Below, piece by piece: positions 51,016-60,372 of a DNA stretch of 64,000 nt; within the stretch, counting starts at the first letter, position 1, and every line of letters starts with the position of its first letter. A program made the position numbers and the translations under genes. Origin of the DNA: Dongia_A sp035695765 (GTDB lineage: Bacteria > Pseudomonadota > Alphaproteobacteria > Dongiales > Dongiaceae); the NCBI GenBank assembly GCA_035695765.1, contig DASRRI010000030.1:57829-121828 (forward strand), read 5' to 3'. The notes under the pieces are model-generated. The model was not told the DNA's origin, did not search any database, and was given only the letters and a program-made list of their open reading frames with translations.

Positions 51016-52245
51016 TTACGCGCCTGCCAGGGCGGCGTAGATTCGGCCCGTCGCTTCGCTGACCCGGCCCCAGTTGAACCGCAGGGCGATCGCCTCGCGG
51101 TCGACGCGGAAGCTCTCGTAGTTCATCAGCAGCTTCCGGCTCAGGGCCTCGACGTCGCCCACCGGGAAATAGTTCGTCGGCGCCAGCTCGATATCGAGGT
51201 TCGGCCGGATGTCGCTGAGCAGAACCGGGACGTCGAGATTGGCGGCTTCGAGCGCCGCGATCGGCAGGCCTTCATGGGTCGAGGGCAGCACGAACAAGGC
51301 CGCGTTGCGATAGAGCACGCGCAGTGCGTCGCGCTTCTGGAATCCGCAGAAGTGGATGCGATCGCCGGCGTGGCGCAGCAGCGATCTGGAATAATCGTCC
51401 TCGTGATCCGCCGCGCCGGCAATCGCCAGCTTGCAGTCGGGATTCGCCGCCATGAAGGCATTGATCAGATCGTGAAAGCCCTTCTCCGGCACCAGCCTTC
51501 CCACCGCCAGGATGTAGCGCCCCGCCTCGAGCCCGAACTGCGCCAGGACGGCACGCGATTCCTGCGCGCCATCGGTTTCGGGAAACTCGGTCGCGCCGTT
51601 CGGGATGTAGTCGATCCGCGACTTGAGGCGCGGATTGCGCCGGCGCAATTCCTCGGTCACCGATTTGGAAACCACGATGATGCGGTGCGCCGCCGCGGTC
51701 GCGCAGCGTTCGCCGAGGCGCAGTGCAGCCTTGGCAAGTGCGTTCCATTTCTGCCGCTCGAAATCCTGGCCGTGATGCGTGACGACCAGCTTCATCCCCA
51801 GCAGCCGCACCAGCGGCCCTAGCAGGGCCGGCCCGATCCCATGGATGTGCAGGATCTGCGCGCGGAGCACGAAGCGTGCATAGAAGACCGCCAAGGTGGT
51901 GTTGGTGATCGCTTCCAGATACTTGTTCCTGACGGCGGGCAGCGGGACGACGCGGATCCCCTGATAATCGTAGGCCCCGCCCGCGATATACGGCCGCCGG
52001 CCGATGATGGTGATGTCGTATTGCCGGCTGAGTGCGTTCAGGCGCGGGAACACCTGCTCGCAATGCGATTCGATCCCCCCCATGACGCCCGGGATACCGC
52101 GCAGGCCAACGACGCAAATTCTGGTTCGGGCCTCGATGCTGGTCTCGGTCGCTGCCGTCGGGTTCGCCGGCGCGGAATTGTTCGGCAATGGAGCTGTCTG
52201 CACGTCACCGTCCCACGTCCGCCGCCGCATCTCGGGGATCTGCAT
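51016..52245 (-). CDS. glycosyltransferase family 4
   Basis: 409 residues. Following a ~38-residue leader, RICVVGLRGIPGVMGGIESHCEQVFPRL is the N-terminal signature of the rhamnosyl/glycosyltransferase GT4 group that begins with a Gly-x-Gly-Gly-x-Glu loop. VVTHHGQDFERQKW, YILAVGRLVPEKGFHDLINAF and FVLPSTHEGLPIAALEAANLDVPVLLSDI complete the GT-B fold. It is the first gene of the minus-strand operon GT4-xrtD-chain-length determinant and marks the right end of the exopolysaccharide locus. Confidence 0.88.
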   Translation of the reverse strand: MQIPEMRRRTWDGDVQTAPLPNNSAPANPTAATETSIEARTRICVVGLRGIPGVMGGIESHCEQVFPRLNALSRQYDITIIGRRPYIAGGAYDYQGIRVVPLPAVRNKYLEAITNTTLAVFYARFVLRAQILHIHGIGPALLGPLVRLLGMKLVVTHHGQDFERQKWNALAKAALRLGERCATAAAHRIIVVSKSVTEELRRRNPRLKSRIDYIPNGATEFPETDGAQESRAVLAQFGLEAGRYILAVGRLVPEKGFHDLINAFMAANPDCKLAIAGAADHEDDYSRSLLRHAGDRIHFCGFQKRDALRVLYRNAALFVLPSTHEGLPIAALEAANLDVPVLLSDIRPNLDIELAPTNYFPVGDVEALSRKLLMNYESFRVDREAIALRFNWGRVSEATGRIYAALAGA

Positions 52246-52505
52246 TTTCCACCGGGATCAAAATTGTTGCCGGTGACCACTTGGAAACATCACGAATCCG
52301 GGTCCCAATAATCGCTGCACTGCAACATCTCATTTGCTGCAGCGCAACGTATTTATCGGCGCGTTTCAGAATTTGCACTATGGTTCAAAGGCTTGACACC
52401 GAAAAGTCACAGATATCTGAACAATCCGGTACGATGCTCATCGAACCGCGGGGAAACAAGCGGCTGGATAGCTTGGAGTTCCCGAGGCTGTCCGAAATTC
52501 CGCGG

Positions 52506-53738
52506 TCAGGCGGTGCGGCGGCGCGCTGCGCTTTCCAGGTTCGGCAGCAGATAAGTGATCAAGCCGATTGCCGGCAGGAAGGCGCACAAGCGGAACACCA
52601 GCTCCACGCTGGTGAGGTCAGCAAGTTGGCCCAGGACAGCAGCACCGACACCGCCCATGCCGAAGGCGAGGCCGAAGAACAGCCCGGCGATCAGTCCGAC
52701 TTTCCCCGGCACCAGTTCCTGCGCATAGACCAGGATCGCGGAGAACGCCGAGGAAAGAATGAGCCCGATCGGAATCGTCAGCACCACCGCCCAGAATTCA
52801 TTGGCGTAGGGCAGGACGAGGGTGAACGGCAGCGCACCCAGGATCGAGAACCAGATCACCTTCTTGCGCCCGATCTTGTCGCCGATCGGCCCACCCGCCA
52901 GCGTGCCCAGAGCGAACGAAGCAAGATAGATGAAGAGATAGATCTGCGCGCGCTGCACCGGCACGCCGAACTGATCGATCATATAGAAGGTGTAATAGCT
53001 GCTGAGGCTGGCCGTGTAGAAGAACTTGGAAAAGATCAGCGCCAGCAGCACCACCAGTGCGACCGCAACCTGCCGGCGCGTCAGGGGATTGAGCTGCATC
53101 ATGCGCTGCGCATGGCGTGTGCGCGCGACGCGATGGGTGCGATACCAGGCGCCGACGCGCATCAGCACCATGATCGCGATCAGCGCGACGAAGGAGAACC
53201 AGGCAATCGCACCCTGCCCGCGCGGCAGGATGATATAGGCGGCAGCCAGGGGGCCGATTGCCGATCCGACATTGCCGCCGACCTGGAACAAGGATTGCGC
53301 GAGGCCATGCCGTCCGCCCGAAGCCAGCCGCGCCACACGCGAGGATTCCGGATGGAACACCGACGATCCTGTCCCGACCATGGCGGCTGCCAGCAAGAGC
53401 ATCGGATAGCTGGATGCGTAAGAGAGCAGCAAGAGCCCCAGCAAGGTCGAGGTCATGCCGACAGCGAGCGCATACGGCTTCGGCCGGTGATCGGTATAGA
53501 GCCCGACCAGCGGCTGCAGCAGCGATGCCGTGACCTGGAAGGTCAGCGTGATCAATCCGACCTGGCCGAAATCCAGCGCGTAGCTCTGCTTCAGCATCGG
53601 ATAGATCGACAGCAGCAGCGACTGCATCGTGTCGTTCAGCATGTGGCAGAAGCTGATGGCAATCAGCACAGCCAATGCCGTCTTTTCCGCCGCCTTGTCG
53701 TCGTGGTGATGGTCCGCCGCCAGGCTTGTGTTCGTCAT
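52506..53738 (-). CDS. fsr: MFS efflux transporter, fosmidomycin-resistance (Fsr) type
   Basis: 410 residues from the ATG at 53738 (the in-frame TTG at 53756 lacks a good ribosome site). Twelve hydrophobic segments. FCHMLNDTMQSLLLSIYPMLK, FQVTASLLQPLVGLYTDHRPKP and GTGSSVFHPESSRVARLASGGRHGLAQSLFQVGGN are the Fsr-family signature stretches. Exports fosmidomycin-like or other hydrophobic compounds. Histidine-rich N terminus (ADHHHDDK). Divergent from an AraC regulator starting about 108 bases away, probably its controller. Confidence 0.87.
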   Translation of the reverse strand: MTNTSLAADHHHDDKAAEKTALAVLIAISFCHMLNDTMQSLLLSIYPMLKQSYALDFGQVGLITLTFQVTASLLQPLVGLYTDHRPKPYALAVGMTSTLLGLLLLSYASSYPMLLLAAAMVGTGSSVFHPESSRVARLASGGRHGLAQSLFQVGGNVGSAIGPLAAAYIILPRGQGAIAWFSFVALIAIMVLMRVGAWYRTHRVARTRHAQRMMQLNPLTRRQVAVALVVLLALIFSKFFYTASLSSYYTFYMIDQFGVPVQRAQIYLFIYLASFALGTLAGGPIGDKIGRKKVIWFSILGALPFTLVLPYANEFWAVVLTIPIGLILSSAFSAILVYAQELVPGKVGLIAGLFFGLAFGMGGVGAAVLGQLADLTSVELVFRLCAFLPAIGLITYLLPNLESAARRRTA

Positions 53739-53845
53739 ATCCGCGCTCAATTCCAATACCGAGACGTCAGGATATCGCCTCCATTTCTGCCTGCTTGCGA
53801 AACCGGGCCATTTACTTTCGGGAGTGGGCCATCCACAATCATGCG

Positions 53846-54628
53846 ATGGTCAAGAATGCCGGTCCTTCCACGATCTATGAGGATACGCCGCGCCCCGTCG
53901 TCGCGGTCGGGCATGATTACCCCTCTGACGATGAGGTTGCTCCCCATCATCACCGCCGCTGCCAGCTGCTCTATGGCGCCATCGGAGCCATGATGGTGTG
54001 GACCGAGCACGGCGCCTGGGTCGTGCCGCCGGCGCAATGCGTGTGGATTCCGGTCGGTGTCAGGCACAGCGTGCGCATGATCGGGCCGGTCACTACCAGC
54101 AGCATCTTCATCGAGCCCGACGTCATTGCCGGCATGCCGCCCTCGTGCAGCGTGCTCGGCATCTCGCCGCTCATGCGGTCTTTGATGATCGCCGCCGTCG
54201 ATGTGCCGCTGGAATACGAGACCCAAGGCCGTGATGGATTGATCATGGCGTTGCTGCTGCAGGAGTTGCGCCGCTTGCCGATCCTGCCGCTGTCCTTGCC
54301 GTTCCCCAACGAGCGCGAGCTGGCGCGCCGCTGCCGCCGCTTCGTCAAGGATCCGAACCCGCACGAGACGATCGATGATTGGGCGGAGAATCTCAGCCTC
54401 AGCCGCCGCTCCTTCACGCGCCTCTTCAAGCGCGAGACCGGCATGAGCTTCGCGGCGTGGCAGCGCCAGGCCTGCCTGTTCTCGGCCCTGCCCCGCCTCG
54501 CCGCGCGCGAGTCGGTCACCCGCGTCGCCCTCGATCTCGGCTATGAAAGCCCGGCCGCCTTCACCACCATGTTCAAGAAGGCGCTCGGCGTCCCGCCCAG
54601 CGAATACGTGGCTTCGGCGGATAGCTAA
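53846..54628 (+). CDS. AraC-family regulator
   Basis: 260 residues from the ATG at 53846; upstream in-frame sequence runs into the fsr start and is not conserved. An N-terminal cupin is indicated by HDYPSDDEVAPHHHRRCQLLYGAIGAMMV and WVVPPAQCVWIPVGVRHSV. The C-terminal double helix-turn-helix contains NLSLSRRSFTRLFKRETGMSFAAWQRQ and ALDLGYESPAAFTTMFKKALGVPPSEY. Divergent from the efflux gene, so likely regulates it. Its last bases overlap the convergent MBL-fold gene. Confidence 0.87.
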   Translation: MVKNAGPSTIYEDTPRPVVAVGHDYPSDDEVAPHHHRRCQLLYGAIGAMMVWTEHGAWVVPPAQCVWIPVGVRHSVRMIGPVTTSSIFIEPDVIAGMPPSCSVLGISPLMRSLMIAAVDVPLEYETQGRDGLIMALLLQELRRLPILPLSLPFPNERELARRCRRFVKDPNPHETIDDWAENLSLSRRSFTRLFKRETGMSFAAWQRQACLFSALPRLAARESVTRVALDLGYESPAAFTTMFKKALGVPPSEYVASADS

Positions 54629-55674
54629 GCCGCATTCAATCGATAGAGCGTGCCGACGACGCTGGGCGCATATCCTCCCGGCGCAAATGTGCTGGCGAGT
54701 TTCGCCTTCGCGCGCCAGCCGGTGCAATGGCCGGGCGCGACCAGGCGTGGGCCAACCCGCTCCTGCAGGTCGCGCACGGTCGGTTCGATGCGCGCCTCCA
54801 TCGCCTTACCGGAAAGATGATAGCCGCCCAGCACCAGGTCCATCCGGCTATCCGGGAACTGTGCCTTTGCCTCGAGACACGCATTGATGATCCCAGCGTG
54901 AGAGCAGGCGGAGAGTACCGTGACCCCGCGACTCGGCACATGGGCCGCGATGAACCGCTCGTCCATGATCAGCGGATCCGGCTTGCCGCCTTCACCATGG
55001 AAGCTGTAATGGCCGACGAGGCCGGTTTCGTAGTCGGTTACCCGTTTGATCGCGCCGCTTCCGAAGAAAAAGCCTCCGCACAGCGGATGCTGATCGCGAT
55101 GTGTGACGACCTGCCCGCCCGATTGGGCGATATCCGCGATGGATGGCTCCAGCGGCAGCATCAACATCGTACCGCTCGGTGTCAGCACGCCGCGCTGGTC
55201 CGGCCGGTCGGGGTGAAGATCGACAATGGGTGCCGGCAAGCCCGCCGCGTGGCGCGCCCTCGCGATGGCGGTGATCACCTCCGGGAAGCCGCCGCTGTGG
55301 TCGAAGTGCCAGTGCGACAGGAAGATGCAATCGATCGTCGCGAGATCGATCGCAAGGCGGCGGGCATTGGCGAGCCAGAGGTCAGCATAAGGACCGACGT
55401 CGAACAGCAATCGATGGACCTGGTCGCCACGGCGTCCTGTCACCAGGACGGACAGGCCATGACAGGCGCAGCACAGCCCGTCGAACACCATCTTGCAATC
55501 GTGCCCCTCGTGCTTGCGGCTCGGCGGCGTGCGCGCGGCAAGCTGGGCGACTTCGGGCATCTGCGGCACGCCGTCATCGACGCTCGACAAGGTATCGGTC
55601 TCGTTGTCGACAACGACCAGGATCTCGAGCCCGTCCAGGGGCAATACGCCCTTAGGCAATCGCTCTTGCGCCAT
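54625..55674 (-). CDS. MBL-fold metallohydrolase (dihydropterin-type subgroup)
   Basis: 349 residues. The metal-binding SHWHFDHSGG motif is near residue 119, further ligands are in SACSHAGIINAC and LVAPGHCTGWRA, and LEILVVVDNETDTL opens the protein. This arrangement and the C-terminal GGYHLSGKA segment match the MBL subgroup that includes the methanopterin-linked 7,8-dihydropterin synthase homologues; a cysteine-rich patch CCACHGLSVLV precedes the core. The substrate is unknown. Single gene between two unrelated ones. Confidence 0.82.
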   Translation of the reverse strand: MAQERLPKGVLPLDGLEILVVVDNETDTLSSVDDGVPQMPEVAQLAARTPPSRKHEGHDCKMVFDGLCCACHGLSVLVTGRRGDQVHRLLFDVGPYADLWLANARRLAIDLATIDCIFLSHWHFDHSGGFPEVITAIARARHAAGLPAPIVDLHPDRPDQRGVLTPSGTMLMLPLEPSIADIAQSGGQVVTHRDQHPLCGGFFFGSGAIKRVTDYETGLVGHYSFHGEGGKPDPLIMDERFIAAHVPSRGVTVLSACSHAGIINACLEAKAQFPDSRMDLVLGGYHLSGKAMEARIEPTVRDLQERVGPRLVAPGHCTGWRAKAKLASTFAPGGYAPSVVGTLYRLNAA

Positions 55675-55774
55675 GTGCTCACCTCAGGTCAGAGATGTTT
55701 CCCCAAAAGCCGCCCCGACGCCCGGAAATACTCTCTCCGGACCTTGACGCTGGCAAGCCATCTCTGTCGAAAAT

Positions 55775-56977
55775 CTATCGCGCGCCCGACGCGCCTACAT
55801 CTGCCACCGCGCCGGTCCTGCCGCAACGCGGCTGCGCCTGCAGCAATCCCCATCCAAAATGCGAGTCCCAGCCGCGCGGGCCAAGATCGCGCGCGTTGGC
55901 CTGCAGGCTGACCTCGGCCTCCAACGGCGAAACGCCGCACAGTTGCACGAGGCGCGCGACCGCTGCGGTCACGAAGGGAACCGCCAGCGATGTGCCCGAC
56001 GTGATCTTCCGCGACGTCGTCGGCATGTCGATCCCGGGCGCGGCGATGTCGATGTAATCCCCGACATTGGCGTAGCGATAGGCGTCACCCTTGATCGAGA
56101 CCGCCGTGACCGCGAAGGCGGAGGGAATCGCGGCGGGATAGACTGGCGGTCCCGAAGGACCGCGATTGCCGGCTGCCGCCACCAGAATGATCTTCTCCCG
56201 CGACAGCAGCGACATCGCGTAGAGCACGACCGGATTCTCCGAGGGTGAGGTCACGCTGGCATTGATCACCGTCGCACCGGATTTGATCAGCCAGTTGACG
56301 CCGCGCAGAAAATCAGCGCCGCTCGCGATCGGCCCGCGCTTTCCATCCTGAAAGATGCTCGCATAGTACAGCGTCGCGCCGCGCAGCAGGCCTGAGACCG
56401 ATCGATCGTTCGATCGTCCCACCAGCATCGCTGCGATCGCTGTGCCGTGGGCCGTATCCGGCGTGGCCGGTTTTCCGGATGTGAATTGCCGCTGCACGAT
56501 AGCGGCGCCTTGCAGGGCGGAATGATGCAAATCCACCGAGCTGTCGATCACGCCGACGCGCAGGCCGGTACCCGGCTCAGCCTCGCTGGATTGCCAGCCG
56601 ATCGCGATCAAGACCTGCCGTGCGTCCGCCAGCTTGCCGCGGCCGGCCCTGACGTCATGCGCGAGCTCAAAGGTAGTGTCGCGTGCGACAATGGCGGTCG
56701 GAAACCACATCTGCAGGTCGCGCAGAGCCGCAGCGGCCGGCAGGTGCTGTGGCGCGTCAACGACCATCAAGGAAATATCGAAGGCTTCGAGCCGCTCCAT
56801 GCTCTCCACGATGAAGCCGCTTCCGATCAGGTATGTCCGGAGAGCGGGCGATGGATCCGCAATCAGAATGCGGCCAGCCTGGTCGGCTTCACCAATCCGA
56901 TTGGCGCCCGCCGGAAAGCCGGCCAGCGAAACAAGCGTCAGAAGGATGGCAAACAATATCCGCCGCGCGGCGATCAC
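55775..56977 (-). CDS. secreted subtilisin-like serine protease (S8)
   Basis: 400 residues with a signal peptide (ARRILFAILLTLVSLAGFPAGA). After a ~110-residue N-terminal region, the S8 triad is Asp145 in VGVIDSSVD, His178 in AHGTAIAAMLVG and Ser330 in TSGTSLAVPFVTAAVA, with oxyanion Asn271 in AAAGNRGPSG. The Asp motif lacks the usual Asp-Thr-Gly (it is Asp-Ser-Ser). The C terminus is short and lacks the extra domains of secreted virulence proteases. Probably periplasmic or secreted; substrate unknown. Confidence 0.87.
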   Translation of the reverse strand: MIAARRILFAILLTLVSLAGFPAGANRIGEADQAGRILIADPSPALRTYLIGSGFIVESMERLEAFDISLMVVDAPQHLPAAAALRDLQMWFPTAIVARDTTFELAHDVRAGRGKLADARQVLIAIGWQSSEAEPGTGLRVGVIDSSVDLHHSALQGAAIVQRQFTSGKPATPDTAHGTAIAAMLVGRSNDRSVSGLLRGATLYYASIFQDGKRGPIASGADFLRGVNWLIKSGATVINASVTSPSENPVVLYAMSLLSREKIILVAAAGNRGPSGPPVYPAAIPSAFAVTAVSIKGDAYRYANVGDYIDIAAPGIDMPTTSRKITSGTSLAVPFVTAAVARLVQLCGVSPLEAEVSLQANARDLGPRGWDSHFGWGLLQAQPRCGRTGAVADVGASGAR

Positions 56978-57097
56978 GTAGATCCACCAGCAAAATTATG
57001 GACAGCGATGGCGCTTCAGGCATGGCAATCAGCACGTAAGAAATAGGGGACGGTTTCATCGGTTCCCGGCAGGTCGGCAACTTTCGCGTGACGTCAC

Positions 57098-57124
57098 ATT
57101 GCCGTCACCGATCGGTACGGCAAT
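57098..57124. repeat. inverted repeat ATTGCCGT / ACGGCAAT with nested palindrome
   Basis: Perfect 8-bp arms around an 11-base loop that contains the 10-bp palindrome ACCGATCGGT. It lies between the S8 protease start and the dioxygenase stop (both minus). No T-run, so operator is more likely than terminator. Confidence 0.4.
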
Positions 57125-57182
57125 GTCCCGAGGGATGCCGAGATCTCTGAAATACCGACGCGTGCCTCAGGACGGAGACTCT

Positions 57183-58181
57183 TCAGCCGTCGCCGAAATG
57201 TTCCATGGCGGCATTGCCGGCCTCGCGGATGTCGGCGCCCGCCTTCGACAAATACGCTGCGACCGTCTCAAGATGCGCGGCGATTGCCACGCGATCGGTG
57301 CTGTAGGTTGACCCCTCGATGAAAGCTTGCAGTTGTTCGCGTCCGATCCACGCAGCGTGGCGCGCATATTCCGATGCGGCGACATGCTGCGGATCGGCGA
57401 GATAGAGCTGGTCGAAGCGCGTGTAGTCCGCGCAGTGCGGATCGCCCGGCATATAGCCATTCACCATGGTGATGCGCTCGGCCGCGCACCGCAGTCCCTT
57501 GGCGCGATGCACCACCATGTTGCCTTGCTGAAGCACTGCATATCCCGCTCCCGGCAGGCGCGGCGCGATCGTGCGCTCAGGCGGAAGCTTCTCACCCGCG
57601 CCATGCAGCGCCTTGGATTCGTGCTTGGTGCCCATGAAATACTCGAACTCGCCGCCTTCGATCGCATTTGGATCGGTGACGAACAGGACGTAGTCGACCC
57701 GCAACGTGTCGACATGCCACTTGTCGACATTCTCACCGACCTTGAGCGGATTGTAGTTGAGGTGGCCAAGCTGATGCGGGATCGAGTGCGGAACCATGGC
57801 GGCGCCGCAAATCTCGGAGATCCAATGTGCCACATCGGGCGACAGGCAGAGGTCGCGCAAGAACCGCGACTGGTATGTCCCGCCGCGCACCATGGGCGAG
57901 ATGCGTTCGACGCCGCGCGCACAGGGTGCGAGGCTGCGCGCCACCTCCAGCAGGCAGGCAACGCCCTCATCGCTCAAAATGCGAAAGCTGGAGGTGATGC
58001 CAAGGTCGGTCGGACAAGCCGCGATTTCCTCCGGCGCATAGCCCAGCTCCCGGAGCGATACGATCTGCTCTGGCCGCTCCAGCGCCAGATGACGGCCGGG
58101 ATCGAACATCGGCTCCCGCTCCAGGACCGGAAAGCCATCGGGGAAAATGTTCGGGAATTCCAATGTTTTGGCGACAGTCAT
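57183..58181 (-). CDS. phytanoyl-CoA dioxygenase (PhyH)-like 2-oxoglutarate/Fe(II) oxygenase
   Basis: 332 residues. The double-stranded beta-helix segment WHVDTLRVDYVLFVTDP supplies His156 and Asp158; GGEFEYFMGTKHESKALHG and GNMVVHRAKGL supply the distal His225 and a possible 2-oxoglutarate arginine. Such enzymes hydroxylate or halogenate diverse small molecules; substrate unknown. A LysR regulator starts divergently 95 bases upstream, so a specific inducer is likely. Confidence 0.7.
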   Translation of the reverse strand: MTVAKTLEFPNIFPDGFPVLEREPMFDPGRHLALERPEQIVSLRELGYAPEEIAACPTDLGITSSFRILSDEGVACLLEVARSLAPCARGVERISPMVRGGTYQSRFLRDLCLSPDVAHWISEICGAAMVPHSIPHQLGHLNYNPLKVGENVDKWHVDTLRVDYVLFVTDPNAIEGGEFEYFMGTKHESKALHGAGEKLPPERTIAPRLPGAGYAVLQQGNMVVHRAKGLRCAAERITMVNGYMPGDPHCADYTRFDQLYLADPQHVAASEYARHAAWIGREQLQAFIEGSTYSTDRVAIAAHLETVAAYLSKAGADIREAGNAAMEHFGDG

Positions 58182-58205
58182 GGCTGGCTCCTCCGAGGTC
58201 CGGTC

Positions 58206-58220
58206 AGGCCATGCTTGCCT
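58206..58220. promoter_or_regulatory. candidate LysR box between dioxygenase and lysR
   Basis: AGGC-N7-GCCT, a 15-base interrupted dyad of the type bound by LysR regulators, located in the divergent intergenic region. Assigned by position and form only. Confidence 0.4.
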
Positions 58221-58276
58221 AATACGAGGCGTGCGACAAATTGATACCTTCAGGCATTTCCATTAATTTCTTTCAT

Positions 58277-59185
58277 ATGATGAAAATCGGCTGGCACCAT
58301 TTCACCATGATGCTCAATGTCCGCGGCACCGGATCGCTGTCGGCGGCGGCGCGCGCCCTCGGGCTGACCCAGTCCGCCGCGACCCATCAGGTGAAAGAGG
58401 CGGAAAGGCGTCTCGGTATCTCGTTGCTTGTCCGGCGCGGGCGGTCCGTCATGCTGACGCCAGCCGGTGAGATTCTGGCCGACGCCGCAGCGATCTGCTC
58501 GCCCCTGTTGGCGGAGGCGGAGACCAGGGCGCAAGAGCTTGGACACGGCGATGCACCGCGCCTGCGACTGGCCGTCGGACTGCAGGATGGCCTGCCGTGG
58601 GCGGGCGATCTGTTCCAGGCCATGGGCAAGCGCGCCCGTCCCATCAGGCTCGACGTGATACAGGCCGGCAACATCCCGGCGGTTCAGCTCCTGCGACAGG
58701 GCAAGGCGGACGCGGCCGTCGAGATCGGCGACGTCGATTTTGCGGACCTTAAGCGCGCGCTCATCGCACACGATGAGCTCGTCTGCATTCTCCATCCCGA
58801 TCATCCTTGCGCATCGCGGGCCCGCATCACCGCCGCCGATATTATCGGCGATCCCTATTTTGCTCACGCCTTGACGCCGCAGCGCGGCTTCGAGTTCGAG
58901 AATTTCTTTCGCCCGGCGCGTCAGATTCCGGCTTACATCGCGCGCATCGAATCCCTCTCCGCCATCATCGCGCTGGTCGCCGCGGGTTCCGGCGTCAGCA
59001 TCCAACCACGCTCCGCGGTCCAGACTGCCGTCACCGATGGAAGAGTCGCGGCCCTGCCCTTGTCGCCAACGCCGATCCATTTGCCGTGGTTTCTCCACAT
59101 GCAGCCGGCGGCTCTGGCCGCCCACGGCGAGAGCTTGCTGGCGGAGATCGTGGACGAGATGCGGCCACACTTCCCCCAGCCGTAG
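58277..59185 (+). CDS. LysR-family regulator
   Basis: 302 residues from the ATG at 58277; a TTG at 58241 is in frame but adds non-homologous residues, and no strong ribosome site precedes either. The N-terminal helix-turn-helix contains GTGSLSAAARALGLTQSAATHQVKEAERRLGISLLVRRGRSVMLT. The effector domain follows (LRLAVGLQDGLPWAG, GKADAAVEIGD, PYFAHALTPQRGFE, ALVAAGSGVSIQP). It is expected to regulate the divergent PhyH-type gene and itself. Confidence 0.85.
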   Translation: MMKIGWHHFTMMLNVRGTGSLSAAARALGLTQSAATHQVKEAERRLGISLLVRRGRSVMLTPAGEILADAAAICSPLLAEAETRAQELGHGDAPRLRLAVGLQDGLPWAGDLFQAMGKRARPIRLDVIQAGNIPAVQLLRQGKADAAVEIGDVDFADLKRALIAHDELVCILHPDHPCASRARITAADIIGDPYFAHALTPQRGFEFENFFRPARQIPAYIARIESLSAIIALVAAGSGVSIQPRSAVQTAVTDGRVAALPLSPTPIHLPWFLHMQPAALAAHGESLLAEIVDEMRPHFPQP

Positions 59186-59202
59186 TCCCTTGGCTATTGT
59201 CA

Positions 59203-59216
59203 TTAAATCGATTTAA
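59203..59216. promoter_or_regulatory. palindrome TTAAATCGATTTAA, LacI-type operator candidate
   Basis: A perfect 14-bp palindrome with central CG, 66 bases before the hydroxyacid dehydrogenase start. Shares the core TAAATCGATTTA with the 20675 site. A LacI regulator is encoded two genes downstream and is the obvious binder. Confidence 0.68.
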
Positions 59217-59282
59217 CGATACTGTTCCGCCTGATTGAGCACGCTCCGGCACAAGGGGCGGCTGGGGGAGGAAGGAGCATTC

Positions 59283-60311
59283 ATGGCTGATCGGCCGCTC
59301 ATTCTCGTCGATCCGCTACCGCGGACATTGGATCTGATCTGCGAACCGGATGTGCGCCGGCGCCTGGAAGCGGTTGGCCGCCTTGTCATGTCCGAAGACA
59401 AGAAAATGCCGGACGAGATGGTGGATCGCCTGCTGCCCGAGGCCGCGATCCTTATCGGCCAGACTGCAATGCCCAAGGAGCGGCTCGATCGCGCGCCGAA
59501 CCTCAAGGCTATCTTCAATGTCGAAACCAATTTCCTGCCCAACATCGATTACGAACTGTGCCAGGCGCGCAACATCTACGTGCTGAGCCCGACCTCCTCC
59601 TTCGCGCAGGCAGTCGCGGAATCCTCGCTCGCCATGGCGATCGATCTCGCGCGCGGCATCACCGCCGCCGACCGCGCCTTCCGCGCCGGCGGCGAAGCCT
59701 ATGGGCTCGACGCCAACAAGGGCTGCTTCATGTTCGCCGGCGCGCCCGTCGGCATCATCGGCTTCGGCGATCTTGGCCGCACTCTGCGCGCGCTCCTGGC
59801 GCCGTTCCGCAATCCCGTCACGGTCTATGATCCGTGGCTGCCGGCCGACGTGATCCGCGCGCATGATTGCCGGCCGGCGGGCCTGGACGAAGTCTTGTTC
59901 ACCTCGCGCATCATCTTCGTGTTCGCCAGCGTCACGACCGAGAACCAGGGCTTCCTCGGCCAGCGCGAGCTGAGCTTGATCCAGCCGGGCTCCGCCCTCC
60001 TGCTGATGAGCCGCGCCGCCGTGGTCGATTTCCCCGAGCTGCTGCGCCAAGTCGAAAGCGGACGGTTCAAGGCGGCCATCGACGTCTTCCCGGAGGAGCC
60101 GGTGCCGGCCAATCACCCCATCCGCAAGCTGGAGGGCGCGATCCTCTCCGCCCATCGCACCGGCGGTATGCCCGAAGCCCTGTTCCAGATTGGCCGCATG
60201 ACGGTCGCAGATGCGGAGCTGATCCTGCGTGGCCTGCCGCCGGTCATGTGCCGGCGCGCCGACCCGACGATTGCCAGGCGCTTGCGCTCCATGCCGGTCT
60301 CGATCACGTGA
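59283..60311 (+). CDS. D-isomer-specific 2-hydroxyacid dehydrogenase
   Basis: 342 residues from the ATG at 59283, placed after GGAGGAAGGAG; an earlier in-frame start has no ribosome site. Domain order of the formate/glycerate dehydrogenase superfamily: LKAIFNVETNFLPNIDY, the NAD-binding VGIIGFGDLGRTLRAL, ALLLMSRAAVVDFPELLRQVESG, AIDVFPEEPVP and ILSAHRTGGMPEA with the catalytic His. In sugar ABC clusters such enzymes act on sugar acids. First gene of a cluster with LacI and RbsABC-type genes; it carries the LacI-type palindrome in its promoter region. Confidence 0.86.
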   Translation: MADRPLILVDPLPRTLDLICEPDVRRRLEAVGRLVMSEDKKMPDEMVDRLLPEAAILIGQTAMPKERLDRAPNLKAIFNVETNFLPNIDYELCQARNIYVLSPTSSFAQAVAESSLAMAIDLARGITAADRAFRAGGEAYGLDANKGCFMFAGAPVGIIGFGDLGRTLRALLAPFRNPVTVYDPWLPADVIRAHDCRPAGLDEVLFTSRIIFVFASVTTENQGFLGQRELSLIQPGSALLLMSRAAVVDFPELLRQVESGRFKAAIDVFPEEPVPANHPIRKLEGAILSAHRTGGMPEALFQIGRMTVADAELILRGLPPVMCRRADPTIARRLRSMPVSIT

Positions 60312-60330
60312 GGGGAACGATGGCTCGAAT

Positions 60331-60348
60331 TGTTAAAACGATTTTTTA
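60331..60348. promoter_or_regulatory. possible LacI autoregulatory site
   Basis: GTTAAAACGATTTTTTAC, an imperfect dyad around CG, in the 61-base gap before the LacI gene. It resembles the 59203 and 20675 palindromes weakly. Could also be just the AT-rich promoter of lacI. Confidence 0.3.
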
Positions 60349-60372
60349 CGGCTGCGAAATCCGGAGGCGGCA

